The notes under the pieces are model-generated. The model ran no database searches. It was not told the origin of the DNA and saw only the letters and a list, made by a program, of their open reading frames with translations. A DNA stretch of 64,000 nucleotides from Neobacillus drentensis NBRC 102427 (GTDB lineage Bacteria; Bacillota; Bacilli; Bacillales; Cytobacillaceae): NCBI RefSeq assembly GCF_001591445.1, contig NZ_BCUX01000019.1, forward strand, positions 1 to 64,000, in the 5' to 3' direction. The position numbers and the translations under genes are program-made. This document shows positions 52,463 through 61,284 of this stretch, piece after piece. How positions within the stretch are numbered: the stretch's first letter is position 1; the number at the start of each line of letters is the position of its first letter.

Positions 52463-54289
52463 ATGATTTCAGCATTAAAAAGGTTCTTAATTGGACGACC
52501 TTTGAAATCCAATGAATTAGGAGAACAGAAACTTAACAAAACCAAGGCATTAGCTATCCTTTCATCTGATGCTCTATCGTCGGTGGCATATGGACCTGAA
52601 CAAATACTGATAGTTTTATTTACAATAGGTGCAGCAGCATTTTGGTATTCAATTCCTATCGCAGTTGGTGTATTAATACTTTTAACAGCTCTCATCCTGT
52701 CTTATAGGCAAATCATCTTTGCGTACCCTCATGGTGGGGGAGCATATGTGGTTTCAAAAAATAACTTAGGTGTAAATCCCGGCTTAATAGCTGGAGGCTC
52801 TCTATTGGTAGACTACATACTAACTGTTGCTGTAAGTGTGTCTGCTGGTACTGACGCTATAACATCTGCCTTTCCGACCTTACATAAATTTAACGTCGAA
52901 ATTGCGATAGTATTCGTCATTTTGATTACAATTTTAAACTTAAGAGGAGTAACGGAGTCTGCATCCATTTTAGCCTACCCCGTGTACTTATTCGTATTTG
53001 CGTTGTTCATTCTAATTGGCGTGGGTATTTATAATATTCTAACAGGAGGAGTTTCACCTGAACTGCATCCCAAAATTGGTACACCTGTTACCGGAATAAG
53101 TTTGTTTATTCTATTAAGGGCGTTTGCTTCGGGAAGTTCTGCTTTAACCGGGGTTGAAGCTATATCCAATGCGATTCCTAACTTCAAAGATCCCGCACCT
53201 AATAATGCTTCCAAAACATTAATGATGATGGGTGCATTACTGGCGATATTATTTTCAGGAATTATTTATTTAGCCTACTATTATGGGATTACTCCAAGGG
53301 CAGAGGTAACGGTTGTATCACAGATTGCTGAGGAAACTTTCGGAAGAAATTTCATGTACTTTTTTATTCAAGGAACGACAGCATTAATTTTAATCCTTGC
53401 TGCAAACACTGGTTATTCTGCTTTCCCATTACTGGCAGTTAATCTTGCGAAAGATAAGTTTATTCCGCGGATGTTTCTTATAAGAGGAGACAGATTGGGG
53501 TACTCAAATGGCATTATCATACTTGCAGTCACTTCCATCATTTTAATTATTGCTTTTCAAGCTGAAACAGAGCATCTAATCCCGCTTTATGCAATTGGAG
53601 TGTTTATTCCATTTACCTTGTCCCAAACGGGAATGATCGTTAAATGGATCCGTGAGAAACCTCAAGGATGGCTTCCAAAACTAATAATAAATACAATCGG
53701 GGCAATGATTAGCTTCATTGTTACTATGATGTTCTTTTTAACTAAATTCAGCCAAGTATGGCCGGTAATAGTTTTTTTACCTATTATTCTTTTTGTTTTC
53801 TACCGAATTAGAAAGCATTATGAAGCAGTTGGTGACCAACTTAGGCTCACTACTTGTGAACCTCTGCTGCCTATTGAAGGGAATGTACTAATTGTTCCTG
53901 TTGCTGGAATGACGAATGTGGTAGCGAATTCGATAAACTATGCTAAATCACTTTCTCAAAATCAAATTATTGCAGTATATGTCTCTTTTGAAAGAGATGA
54001 TGAGAAGAACTTTGAAGAAAAATGGAAGAAGTGGCAACCAGATGTAAGACTGGTGACGCTTCACTCGCATTACAGAAGTATCATTAATCCCCTTACCAAA
54101 TTTGTTGATACTATTGAACATAAAGCTAGTGAAGCGAACTACCGAGTTACAGTAATCATTCCACAATTTATTCCTAAGAAAGGCTGGCACAATATTCTTC
54201 ATAATCAATCAAGTTTACTGATTCGTGCCTCCTTACTGTTTCGGAGAAACGTTATTATCACTACTGTTCCTTACCATTTAAAGAAATAA
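52463..54289 (+). CDS. kimA: high-affinity potassium importer KimA (YdaO)
   Basis: 608 residues, ATG 52463 with AGGTGGTGAG. APC/KUP-like fold with 12 helices: 'SSDALSSVAYGPEQIL', 'YPHGGGAYVVSKNNLG', 'DYILTVAVSVSAGTDAI', 'RAFASGSSALTGVEAISN'. A cytosolic C-terminal domain (about 460-608) follows. KimA is a proton-coupled K+ importer inhibited by c-di-AMP. Riboswitch control gives the same second messenger a transcriptional effect. Confidence 0.95.
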   Translation: MISALKRFLIGRPLKSNELGEQKLNKTKALAILSSDALSSVAYGPEQILIVLFTIGAAAFWYSIPIAVGVLILLTALILSYRQIIFAYPHGGGAYVVSKNNLGVNPGLIAGGSLLVDYILTVAVSVSAGTDAITSAFPTLHKFNVEIAIVFVILITILNLRGVTESASILAYPVYLFVFALFILIGVGIYNILTGGVSPELHPKIGTPVTGISLFILLRAFASGSSALTGVEAISNAIPNFKDPAPNNASKTLMMMGALLAILFSGIIYLAYYYGITPRAEVTVVSQIAEETFGRNFMYFFIQGTTALILILAANTGYSAFPLLAVNLAKDKFIPRMFLIRGDRLGYSNGIIILAVTSIILIIAFQAETEHLIPLYAIGVFIPFTLSQTGMIVKWIREKPQGWLPKLIINTIGAMISFIVTMMFFLTKFSQVWPVIVFLPIILFVFYRIRKHYEAVGDQLRLTTCEPLLPIEGNVLIVPVAGMTNVVANSINYAKSLSQNQIIAVYVSFERDDEKNFEEKWKKWQPDVRLVTLHSHYRSIINPLTKFVDTIEHKASEANYRVTVIIPQFIPKKGWHNILHNQSSLLIRASLLFRRNVIITTVPYHLKK

Positions 54290-54412
54290 GAATACATCGT
54301 TTATTAGACAACGCGGTGACCTTATTGAGTTTGCAAAAATATAATGAGAGTTAATTTCTGTATTACTATTTTATTTTCTAAACAGTATAATCAGAAATGG
54401 GAGATGACACAA

Positions 54413-55573
54413 ATGAACAAAAAAGACATCGCTAATATCCGGAAGCAATTTAAATTAGACAATCATCTTATGCAAATTCAAGAAATCTTCAATGTTTATG
54501 TCAAGAAAGAATCAGGTGAGATTTACCATCAAGTCAGTCAACCATTTCAAATGTTAGAATTGGAAACACAAGAATTGTTTTTGGCAAACTTTAAAAAAGT
54601 TTTGACAGGTAATCTAGACACCAAACTATTTGAGCTGAAATTTAGGCGTGATGTGGAAGACAGCACACAAACGATCCTCTTCGAAGGCCTACAAGCCGAC
54701 GTATCGGAAGATTGGAAAGAAAACATGCTCCAAATCGTCGAGAAAATGTTTACGCATGCAGCATATGAATTTGATACAGTGGTCACATTTATCCGCGGGG
54801 AATACAAAAAGGCGGCCCGGAAACGGAATCCAGATTCTGAAGAAGGCGGGGATGATGAGGTTTATTCCAGCAAGTTTATCCTTAGCAGTCTGAATAAAAC
54901 TGATCAGCCCAAAAAAGCCTTAATGTTTGATTATATCGAGAAAGAATTTAAATCCTATCATATCGTTGATCCGATTATTAATGTGGATTCACCTTTGTCG
55001 GGATTTCTATTTCCTGCTTTCAATGACAATGCTTCAGATGTGAACAATATTCTCTATTGTGCCGGAAAAGCGAATCAACCAGATGGAACCTTTATTGAAG
55101 AAGTCCTCAATTGTGAAGTGATCATTACTGCACAGGAAGACAAGGACATCTTCGAATTGATCGTAAAGGAAGTGGTAGGAGATCAAGTAGATTCCAGGGT
55201 CATTGCTAATGTCTATGAGGAAATCGATAAGGTGATACAGGAGAATATAGAAAATGAGGAAAGTGAATCACCTAAGTTAGATCATCGCGACATCGAACGC
55301 ATTTTAACGGTAAGCGGGGTTGAAAATGTTGAGACCGCCAAAGTGGAACATGCCTTTAAAGCTGTTATTGATGATGAGAATCATGAATTCAAAGCGAGCA
55401 GTTTAGTTCCTAAATCCATAAAAATTAGTACAAGGGTAGCTGACGTATCCATCAACCCAAAAGAGCTGAAAAATTTAAAATATATTACATACGAAGGTAA
55501 ACGGTGCCTATTGTTGGAAGTAGATGAAGATGTAGTCATCGAAGGATTTCGACTGGAAACAAATTCACTCTAG
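54413..55573 (+). CDS. DUF4317-family protein
   Basis: 386 residues from ATG 54413 (GGGAGATGA site). 'DIANIRKQFKLDNHLMQIQEIFNVYVKKE' (cited in part), 'RGEYKKAARKRNPDSEE' and 'HRDIERILTVSGVENV' match DUF4317. Soluble, function unknown. Monocistronic between kimA and a hairpin terminator. Confidence 0.85.
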   Translation: MNKKDIANIRKQFKLDNHLMQIQEIFNVYVKKESGEIYHQVSQPFQMLELETQELFLANFKKVLTGNLDTKLFELKFRRDVEDSTQTILFEGLQADVSEDWKENMLQIVEKMFTHAAYEFDTVVTFIRGEYKKAARKRNPDSEEGGDDEVYSSKFILSSLNKTDQPKKALMFDYIEKEFKSYHIVDPIINVDSPLSGFLFPAFNDNASDVNNILYCAGKANQPDGTFIEEVLNCEVIITAQEDKDIFELIVKEVVGDQVDSRVIANVYEEIDKVIQENIENEESESPKLDHRDIERILTVSGVENVETAKVEHAFKAVIDDENHEFKASSLVPKSIKISTRVADVSINPKELKNLKYITYEGKRCLLLEVDEDVVIEGFRLETNSL

Positions 55574-55645
55574 TGGGTTTGATTGCGAAGCTGCACTCAT
55601 TTTCAAAACTGCAGCTAATAACAAAAACTAAAAAAACTACAGAGA

Positions 55646-55678
55646 GCGTTTCTGCTATTAGCGGAGACGTTTTTTTTG
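55646..55678 (+). terminator. terminator of DUF4317 gene
   Basis: CGTTTCTGC/GCGGAGACG stem and eight T. Confidence 0.85.
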
Positions 55679-55689
55679 AGGGAAAACAT

Positions 55690-56163
55690 CTATCCGACGG
55701 AAAAATCAGGTTCATTTAAACCTGAAACTAGTGCGTCTCTAGCTGCTAATAAACTAAATCTTATGAAGAAAAGCTGCCCATGTAGTGCTTCATTTTCTTC
55801 AATTTGCTCGATCGCTTGGTCCAGATAATTAATGGTAAGTTCAATTTTGTCTAATGCAAGCGAGATTCGGTTGTCAGATAGGTTTATTAGGTGTTGGTTA
55901 TCTTCACTTTGAGGAACGATTGGTGTATTTGGAAAAACAGGGTCGCTTGGGAAATAAGTATCGAACGGTAATGCCTTCATGGCAAGATATGCTTCTGTAA
56001 GATGATCGACGACATCTTGGTAGAATTGAACTTTAATTGGGTTTGGCGGCAACGGAAAAGCGGATAGTTCCAGGAAAAGGATTAAGGCACTATCGGCAAA
56101 TCGAATGGCTTGTACCGTATAACCCAAAGCTGTTCGAACATTCGTAACTAAAGTAGATGACAT
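55690..56163 (-). CDS. helical protein, unknown
   Basis: 157 residues from ATG 56163, with AGGAGTGG upstream; GTG 56172 lies inside that site. Mostly helical with a Pro-rich middle ('FPLPPNP', 'FPNTPIVPQSED'). No domain recognised. Good start signals. Confidence 0.65.
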   Translation of the reverse strand: MSSTLVTNVRTALGYTVQAIRFADSALILFLELSAFPLPPNPIKVQFYQDVVDHLTEAYLAMKALPFDTYFPSDPVFPNTPIVPQSEDNQHLINLSDNRISLALDKIELTINYLDQAIEQIEENEALHGQLFFIRFSLLAARDALVSGLNEPDFSVG

Positions 56164-56410
56164 TTTTTCCACTCCTAAACTGATGAATTATTTTAGTGTA
56201 TGTAATTTATTCGAGCCCGTAAAGGACACATAGGTAAATACATTGAACAAAATACATTTGCATGTGCCATTAAAGGTTGGCTTTAGCCAGGTTGCTGCTT
56301 CTAATAAGGTTCGTAAGTAGGTCCCAGTTAAATTAGCTAGAAAAAGCCAAATTATTCAAAAAATATGGTAAAATAGTACAGTATTTACAAATCATAGGGG
56401 GCGATTTTTT

Positions 56411-56518
56411 ATGATTAGCGATATTGTCTGGGGCAGTCCCGGGAGTTTGCTTTGCCTTGGCTTTTTCTTCGCAGGTTTGGGAGTTTTCATTAAACTTTCG
56501 AGAATGCCGAAAAAATAA
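56411..56518 (+). CDS. 35-residue membrane peptide, unknown
   Basis: ATG 56411 follows GGGGGCG. The peptide has a single hydrophobic helix ('SLLCLGFFFAGLGVFIKL') and ends 'SRMPKK', a basic cytosolic tail. Start signals and composition support a real small membrane protein. Confidence 0.55.
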   Translation: MISDIVWGSPGSLLCLGFFFAGLGVFIKLSRMPKK

Positions 56519-56602
56519 ATTCAACCATAAAAACCGATAATTCATAGTTTTGTATTTGAGTTTCGCAAAGGACTTCTATAATTTACACAGTGCCAGACAT
56601 GG

Positions 56603-56636
56603 AAAAAGACGATTCGAGTCCGAATCGTCTTTTTGA
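56603..56636 (-). terminator. terminator of doxX-type gene
   Basis: AAAAAGACGATTC/GAATCGTCTTTTT perfect stem, usable in both directions. Confidence 0.88.
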
Positions 56637-56647
56637 TTAGCTTAAAT

Positions 56648-57166
56648 TTATGCCGTTACTTTTGCTTTTTCGTGCTCTGTACCTTTTTTGCTCATTTTTT
56701 TGAAGAAAGGAACGACCCAACGGTCTAAACCGATTCTTCCTGCATTGTAACCAGCTGTTAAGATGATAAATCCTAAGAAGATGTCTCTAGGGTTATGAGA
56801 TACTGTTCCTGCTAAAAAGAAGCTGAAGTTCATCACTAAACCAAAGAACATGGCAGTAGTTGTTAAGCAACCTAAGATTAAGCCTAAGCCAATTAAAGTT
56901 TCTCCCCAAGGTACAAGAACATTGAAGACATCTACGTTTGGTAGTGCAAAGTGTTTCAAGAAGTCTACATACCAGCCAAATACAACCGCGCCGTCCGGAC
57001 CTTTTACAGGGTTTGCGATCGCTCCTTTTAAGAAGCCTGCCGCATCGAAGCCGCCGCTAGTTAATTTTCCATAACCTGCTGTAAACCAAGAGTAACCGAG
57101 GTATAAACGTAAGACTGTAAGAATAGCCGCTGCAATTTTATTTTCTCTTAAAAATTTATTAAACAT
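56648..57166 (-). CDS. DoxX-family membrane protein
   Basis: 172 residues from ATG 57166 (AGGGTGGAA). Four helices; 'RLYLGYSWFTAGYGKLTSGGF', 'PWGETLIGLGLILGCLTT' and 'NPRDIFLGFIILTAGYNAGR' are the DoxX pattern. Bacterial members are linked to quinone or redox metabolism; exact role unknown. Confidence 0.9.
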   Translation of the reverse strand: MFNKFLRENKIAAAILTVLRLYLGYSWFTAGYGKLTSGGFDAAGFLKGAIANPVKGPDGAVVFGWYVDFLKHFALPNVDVFNVLVPWGETLIGLGLILGCLTTTAMFFGLVMNFSFFLAGTVSHNPRDIFLGFIILTAGYNAGRIGLDRWVVPFFKKMSKKGTEHEKAKVTA

Positions 57167-57460
57167 GAATGATTCCACCCTTCAAGATTTGTTTGTTCTT
57201 TATGATTACACTATATTACGTTTTCTTGATAAACAACATGGGCATAGTGATAAGTTCACACTTTGTTTGAAATGTTTTGACGAAGTTTTGAACAGTTAAT
57301 ATATGCCTTTGATAACCAAACGGAAACGAAACTATCTTGCTAGGGTAGGTATGTTTTGGTTCATTATTTTAAAGGTTGTACATACATTTATATAAGAATG
57401 CACGACAAAAACTATGATTAAAGATTTTGAGTGTAAAAAAGCGTAGGAAAGGGAGAAGAA
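57167..57460. other. intergenic region between doxX and terC genes
   Basis: About 290 bases holding two divergent promoters. I looked for a yybP-ykoY (Mn2+) riboswitch before terC and did not find its conserved core. Confidence 0.5.
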
Positions 57461-58192
57461 ATGGGATTTCTACAGGAAATGATCAATAGCTATAGTTCAT
57501 TTTTTTCACTAGAAGCTCTAGAAAAAGTATTTTCTAATCCTGCCAGCTGGGGAGTTATAGGAACACTTGTTATTCTTGAAGGGTTACTCTCTGCCGATAA
57601 CGCCCTTGTTTTGGCAATATTGGTAAAAAAATTACCGAAAGGTCAACGAAAGAAAGCACTGTTTTATGGGATTTTTGGCGCTTATCTATTCCGCATTTTA
57701 GCGATTGGACTTGGAGTTACCTTAGTCAATATTGGTTGGATAAAAATTGTCGGCGGTCACTACTTATTATGGATTGTGGTTCAAAACTTTATCAAGTCTA
57801 ACGAAGGAGAAGATGAAATTCCCAAACAAAAATTGGGTTTCTGGAGAACGGTGCTAACGGTGGAGTTAATGGATATTGCCTTTAGTTTGGATAGCGTAAT
57901 TGCCGCATTTGGAGTTTCAAATCAGCAATGGGTACTTTTTCTTGGCGGGGTGATCGGAATTTTAATGATGCGTGGGGTAGCGCAACTCTTTCTATCATTA
58001 ATAGAGAAGGTCCCTGAAATAGAAACCACAGCCTTTATCTTAATTGCAATTATTGCCATAAAAATGATTGTTTCTGCTTTCGGATTCCAATTCGACGAAT
58101 TTGTTTTCTTTTCTATCTTAATTGCCGTCTTCTCAGGAACTTTTTTAGTCCATGCAGTCCGGAAAAATTCCGGGAATCAAAGAACCCTGTAA
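57461..58192 (+). CDS. TerC-family integral membrane protein
   Basis: 243 residues, ATG 57461 with AAAGGGAG. Seven helices; 'LEGLLSADNALVLAILVKKLP' (cited in part) and 'ELMDIAFSLDSVIAAFG' carry the acidic TerC motifs. Bacillus relatives (YkoY, YceF) function in manganese export or metallation of secreted proteins. Confidence 0.9.
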   Translation: MGFLQEMINSYSSFFSLEALEKVFSNPASWGVIGTLVILEGLLSADNALVLAILVKKLPKGQRKKALFYGIFGAYLFRILAIGLGVTLVNIGWIKIVGGHYLLWIVVQNFIKSNEGEDEIPKQKLGFWRTVLTVELMDIAFSLDSVIAAFGVSNQQWVLFLGGVIGILMMRGVAQLFLSLIEKVPEIETTAFILIAIIAIKMIVSAFGFQFDEFVFFSILIAVFSGTFLVHAVRKNSGNQRTL

Positions 58193-58210
58193 TATCTTAA
58201 TATCAGTTGA

Positions 58211-58240
58211 ACCAAACGGCCAGAGCTTTTGGTCTTTTAT
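58211..58240 (+). terminator. possible terminator of terC-type gene
   Basis: ACCAAA.GGCC/GC.TTTTGGT imperfect stem followed by CTTTTATT. Confidence 0.55.
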
Positions 58241-58368
58241 TATTAAGTAAGAAAGCATTTCATAGATATTTCATGATTGTGTGTAAATATTTTCCTCCTT
58301 TGTGAGATAATCTAGTTGATTTAATAAAAAACTTAAGAAAGAATTTAATTAAGGGGAGAGATGATCTA

Positions 58369-58737
58369 ATGATAATTGAAAGCATTTGTCCTAAATGCGG
58401 AGAGATTAATAACTTAGAACATCAAGGCGAAAAAATTCTTACTGTAGCTTGCAAAAACAACCATTATTATGAACACATTGTTCTTCCTTACTCAAGAATG
58501 GCTGAGATTAAGGATGATAAACGAAGAAAACTAGAGGAAATGATTGTTGAAAAAAAGTTCCATCGAATGAGCGATAAATCAACTATTTGTCTATTAATCT
58601 TTGAAAATGGTTATGAAGTCGAAGGACGTTCAACCGTTCGCGATAAGGCTGATTTTCGTTTAGTTATCGGTAAAGATAAAGCGTATGAGCAAGCTTTAAA
58701 GCATGCGATGGTTGCGATGGGAGCTTATTTGGTATAA
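58369..58737 (+). CDS. zinc-ribbon protein with phage gp49-like C-terminal domain
   Basis: 122 residues, ATG 58369 with AAGGGGAGAG. The N-terminus has 'CPKCGEINNLEHQGEKILTVAC' (cited in part), a zinc-ribbon-like Cys set. The C-terminal about 60 residues ('STICLLIFENGYEVEGRSTV', 'GKDKAYEQALKHAMVAMGAY') resemble the Phage_gp49_66 domain. No phage genes are nearby. Function unknown. Confidence 0.7.
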   Translation: MIIESICPKCGEINNLEHQGEKILTVACKNNHYYEHIVLPYSRMAEIKDDKRRKLEEMIVEKKFHRMSDKSTICLLIFENGYEVEGRSTVRDKADFRLVIGKDKAYEQALKHAMVAMGAYLV

Positions 58738-58771
58738 CTTGTAATAACTTTGGAGTATTAACATTTTTTCG

Positions 58772-58801
58772 AAACCATCCATTAATTTGGGTGGTTTTTG
58801 C
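58772..58801 (+). terminator. terminator after gp49-like gene
   Basis: AAACCATCC/GGGTGGTTT stem then TTTGCCG. Confidence 0.8.
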
Positions 58802-58943
58802 CGTTTAGGGGTTCGGAAGATAATTCAGCATTCGAATATTTCGGAAATGAAAATAATTGAACAGTATGTTATTATAAACGATATGAAAATTAATCAAAGG
58901 AAAAAAATTACATAGTTTGATTAAAACTCGGGAGGGGAATCGC

Positions 58944-60149
58944 ATGCTAAACTGGAAGCGGAATTTATGGGTACTCTGGATTGGGGTCTTTTTTACAGCA
59001 GCAAGCTTTTCCATGGTCATTCCCTTTTTGCCTATTTTTCTTTTGCAAATTGGTGTACATGAACATACAGAAATGTGGGCGGGATTGTTATTTAGTTCGG
59101 CTTTTTTTGCAGGAGCGATTGCCTCGCCGTTTTGGGGTAGGATGGCAGATAAGTATGGGAGAAAGCCAATGATCATCCGGGCAGGTTTTGTCCTTTTTGT
59201 CATCTATACGTTGATGGCTTTTGTCACAAATCCCTATCAAATATTAGTACTACGAATCTTACAGGGCCTACTAAGTGGGTTCATTCCCGGTGCCATTGCG
59301 TTAATAGGTACCAATACACCTAATAATAAGGTGGGTTATGCACTTTCGCTCATATCCACCGCATCAGCATCAGGCACCATCCTCGGTCCCTTGTTAGGTG
59401 GGGGTATTTCTCACTTAGTGGGAAATCGCTGGGCCTTTGCCACAGCAGGAATGATAGTTTTCTTTGCGACACTTCTGATTATTTTTTGGGTAGTTGAGGA
59501 AAATTTTACTCCAAGTAAGGTTCGAGGATCAATTAAAACAGACTTTAAATTGGCGTTAACCAATCGTCCTTTCGTACTCGTTCTTATACTCACTGTGCTC
59601 ACAAGTTGTTCCGTGATGACAATTGAACCAGTTCTTCCATTATATATCGTAAAACTGGGTGGATCGTCCGAAAACGCTTCGTTATTAGCAGGTGTTGTAT
59701 TTTCCCTTCCTGGAATCGCTAGTGCTCTGTTTGCTCCATTTTGGGGAAAATGGGCGGATAAAGTTGGCTTTCAACGAGTGTTATTTATCGGTTTGCTGGG
59801 CGGTGGATTAGGGACCCTTGCACAAGTTTTATTCAGCCAAATCTGGGGATTTTCGTTGATTCGCTTTGTTTTTGGAATATTCTTCTGCGCAGTTTACCCA
59901 GCGTTGAATGGACTCGTTGTAAAATCGACTCCTGAGGATTTCCGAGGCAGGGCCTTTAGTTTGAATCAAACGGCCAACCAAATCGGCGGTATGACGGGTC
60001 CAATGATTGGCGGATTTCTGGGTGGAATTTTTCCGGTCCAAATGGTTTTTATCGTAACGGGAATCTTACTTTTAATTGCAACCGGTATGGCTTTCTGGAA
60101 TGGGAATAATTTAAGCAGTAAAGCGCTAAAGAGAAAAGCTCTTTCGTGA
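58944..60149 (+). CDS. MFS multidrug-efflux-type transporter
   Basis: 401 residues from ATG 58944 with GGGAGGGG. Twelve helices; motif A 'GRMADKYGRKPMIIRAG' and motif C-like 'ASASGTILGPLLGGGISH' mark a drug:H+ antiporter of the MdtG/YitG type. Substrates unknown. Confidence 0.88.
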   Translation: MLNWKRNLWVLWIGVFFTAASFSMVIPFLPIFLLQIGVHEHTEMWAGLLFSSAFFAGAIASPFWGRMADKYGRKPMIIRAGFVLFVIYTLMAFVTNPYQILVLRILQGLLSGFIPGAIALIGTNTPNNKVGYALSLISTASASGTILGPLLGGGISHLVGNRWAFATAGMIVFFATLLIIFWVVEENFTPSKVRGSIKTDFKLALTNRPFVLVLILTVLTSCSVMTIEPVLPLYIVKLGGSSENASLLAGVVFSLPGIASALFAPFWGKWADKVGFQRVLFIGLLGGGLGTLAQVLFSQIWGFSLIRFVFGIFFCAVYPALNGLVVKSTPEDFRGRAFSLNQTANQIGGMTGPMIGGFLGGIFPVQMVFIVTGILLLIATGMAFWNGNNLSSKALKRKALS

Positions 60150-60166
60150 TTTGATATATTGATAGT

Positions 60167-60204
60167 AAAACCTCTTTTTCTATTATGGATGAGAGGTTTT
60201 TTTA
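60167..60204 (+). terminator. terminator of MFS gene
   Basis: AAAACCTCT/AGAGGTTTT stem and T-run. Confidence 0.85.
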
Positions 60205-60249
60205 TGTTAAATTAGATGAATACAACAATTACAAAAAGGGTGGGTAAGA

Positions 60250-61083
60250 ATGTTTGATCAAGTAAAAGAGAACAACATTTATTTAAAAAATTTAAGTTCG
60301 GACTGTGAAAATTGTTTTGGATTATGCTGCGTAGCTTTGCCTTATGCAATATCGGCTGATTTTGCAGTTGATAAAGAAGCAGGGACCCCATGTCCAAATT
60401 TGCAGTCAGATTACAGTTGTAAGATTCATAAAAAGCTCAGAGAAAAAGGATTCAAAGGCTGTGTTGGATACGAATGTTTTGGGGCAGGTCAAAAGGTATC
60501 ACAAGTAACCTTTGGTGGAAATGACTGGCGCGATAATCCAGACTTGGCAAAGGAAATGTTTGATGTATTTCCGATTATGCAACAACTTCATGAAATGCTT
60601 TGCTATTTAAATGAAGCTCTTAGTATAGAAGAAGCACGGCCAATTTTTAAAGAATTGAGATCCGCTTTAGCAAATACGGAGAAACTCACAAATCTGAGTG
60701 CTCAATCAATCTTAGAGTTAGATATTCCTGCCCACAGAGGGAAGGTTAATGATTTACTATTCCGGACAAGCGAACATGCACGTGCTAGGGTTTCGACCAA
60801 GAAGGACGTCAAAAGGAGAGACTTTTTAGGGGCAAAATTAAAAGGAGCTAACCTTAGAGGAGCTAATTTAAGAGGGGCCTTACTAATTGCCGCGGATCTA
60901 AGGAAAGCTGACATGCGAGTGGCAGATCTTATTGGTGCAGACTTAAGAGATGCTGATTTGCATGGGGCAAATTTGGCAGGATGTCTGTTTCTAACCCAGG
61001 CACAAATTAATTCAGCAAAGGGCGATCGGACTACTAAATTACCACGTGCATTAAGGATTCCAGATCATTGGAAAGAGGATTGA
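60250..61083 (+). CDS. pentapeptide-repeat protein with N-terminal Cys cluster
   Basis: 277 residues, ATG 60250 with AAGGGTGGG. The N-terminus has 'CENCFGLCCVALPY' and later 'CPNLQSDYSCKIH', a YkgJ-like metal-chelating Cys pattern. Residues about 190-245 are pentapeptide repeats A(D/N)LxG ('GAKLKGANLRGANLRGALL', 'ADLIGADLRDADLHGANLAG'), a right-handed beta helix. The middle is helical. Some pentapeptide proteins mimic DNA and protect gyrase; the repeat block here is short, so that role is not established. Confidence 0.85.
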   Translation: MFDQVKENNIYLKNLSSDCENCFGLCCVALPYAISADFAVDKEAGTPCPNLQSDYSCKIHKKLREKGFKGCVGYECFGAGQKVSQVTFGGNDWRDNPDLAKEMFDVFPIMQQLHEMLCYLNEALSIEEARPIFKELRSALANTEKLTNLSAQSILELDIPAHRGKVNDLLFRTSEHARARVSTKKDVKRRDFLGAKLKGANLRGANLRGALLIAADLRKADMRVADLIGADLRDADLHGANLAGCLFLTQAQINSAKGDRTTKLPRALRIPDHWKED

Positions 61084-61107
61084 TTACGGGATGGCTGATA
61101 TATAGGG

Positions 61108-61262
61108 TTATTGACGACTGATTCTATAAAATAATGAAAGGTAGAGTAGTCAATAGGAGTTATTGGATACTCAAACTATGAAAATAGTAATGAAGCGGTC
61201 GCCAATAGTGGATATTGACGACCGAATCTATGAAAAATACCAAGGAACGGTAGTCAATAGTC
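61108..61262. repeat. three ~52-bp tandem units with hairpin potential
   Basis: Units begin TTATTGAC (61108), TTATTGGA (61160) and ATATTGAC (61212), each with an internal CTATGAAAA-like core and ending CAATAG. Within a unit TATTGACgACC and GGTaGTCAATA are inverted repeats. They fill the gap before the convergent GTPase gene. Confidence 0.75.
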
Positions 61263-61284
61263 TACTTCTTAAACTCTAAACATA

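Noticed and set aside
57180..57460. Possible Mn2+ (yybP-ykoY) riboswitch before the terC-type gene
   Set aside because: The conserved internal-loop sequence of that class is not visible.
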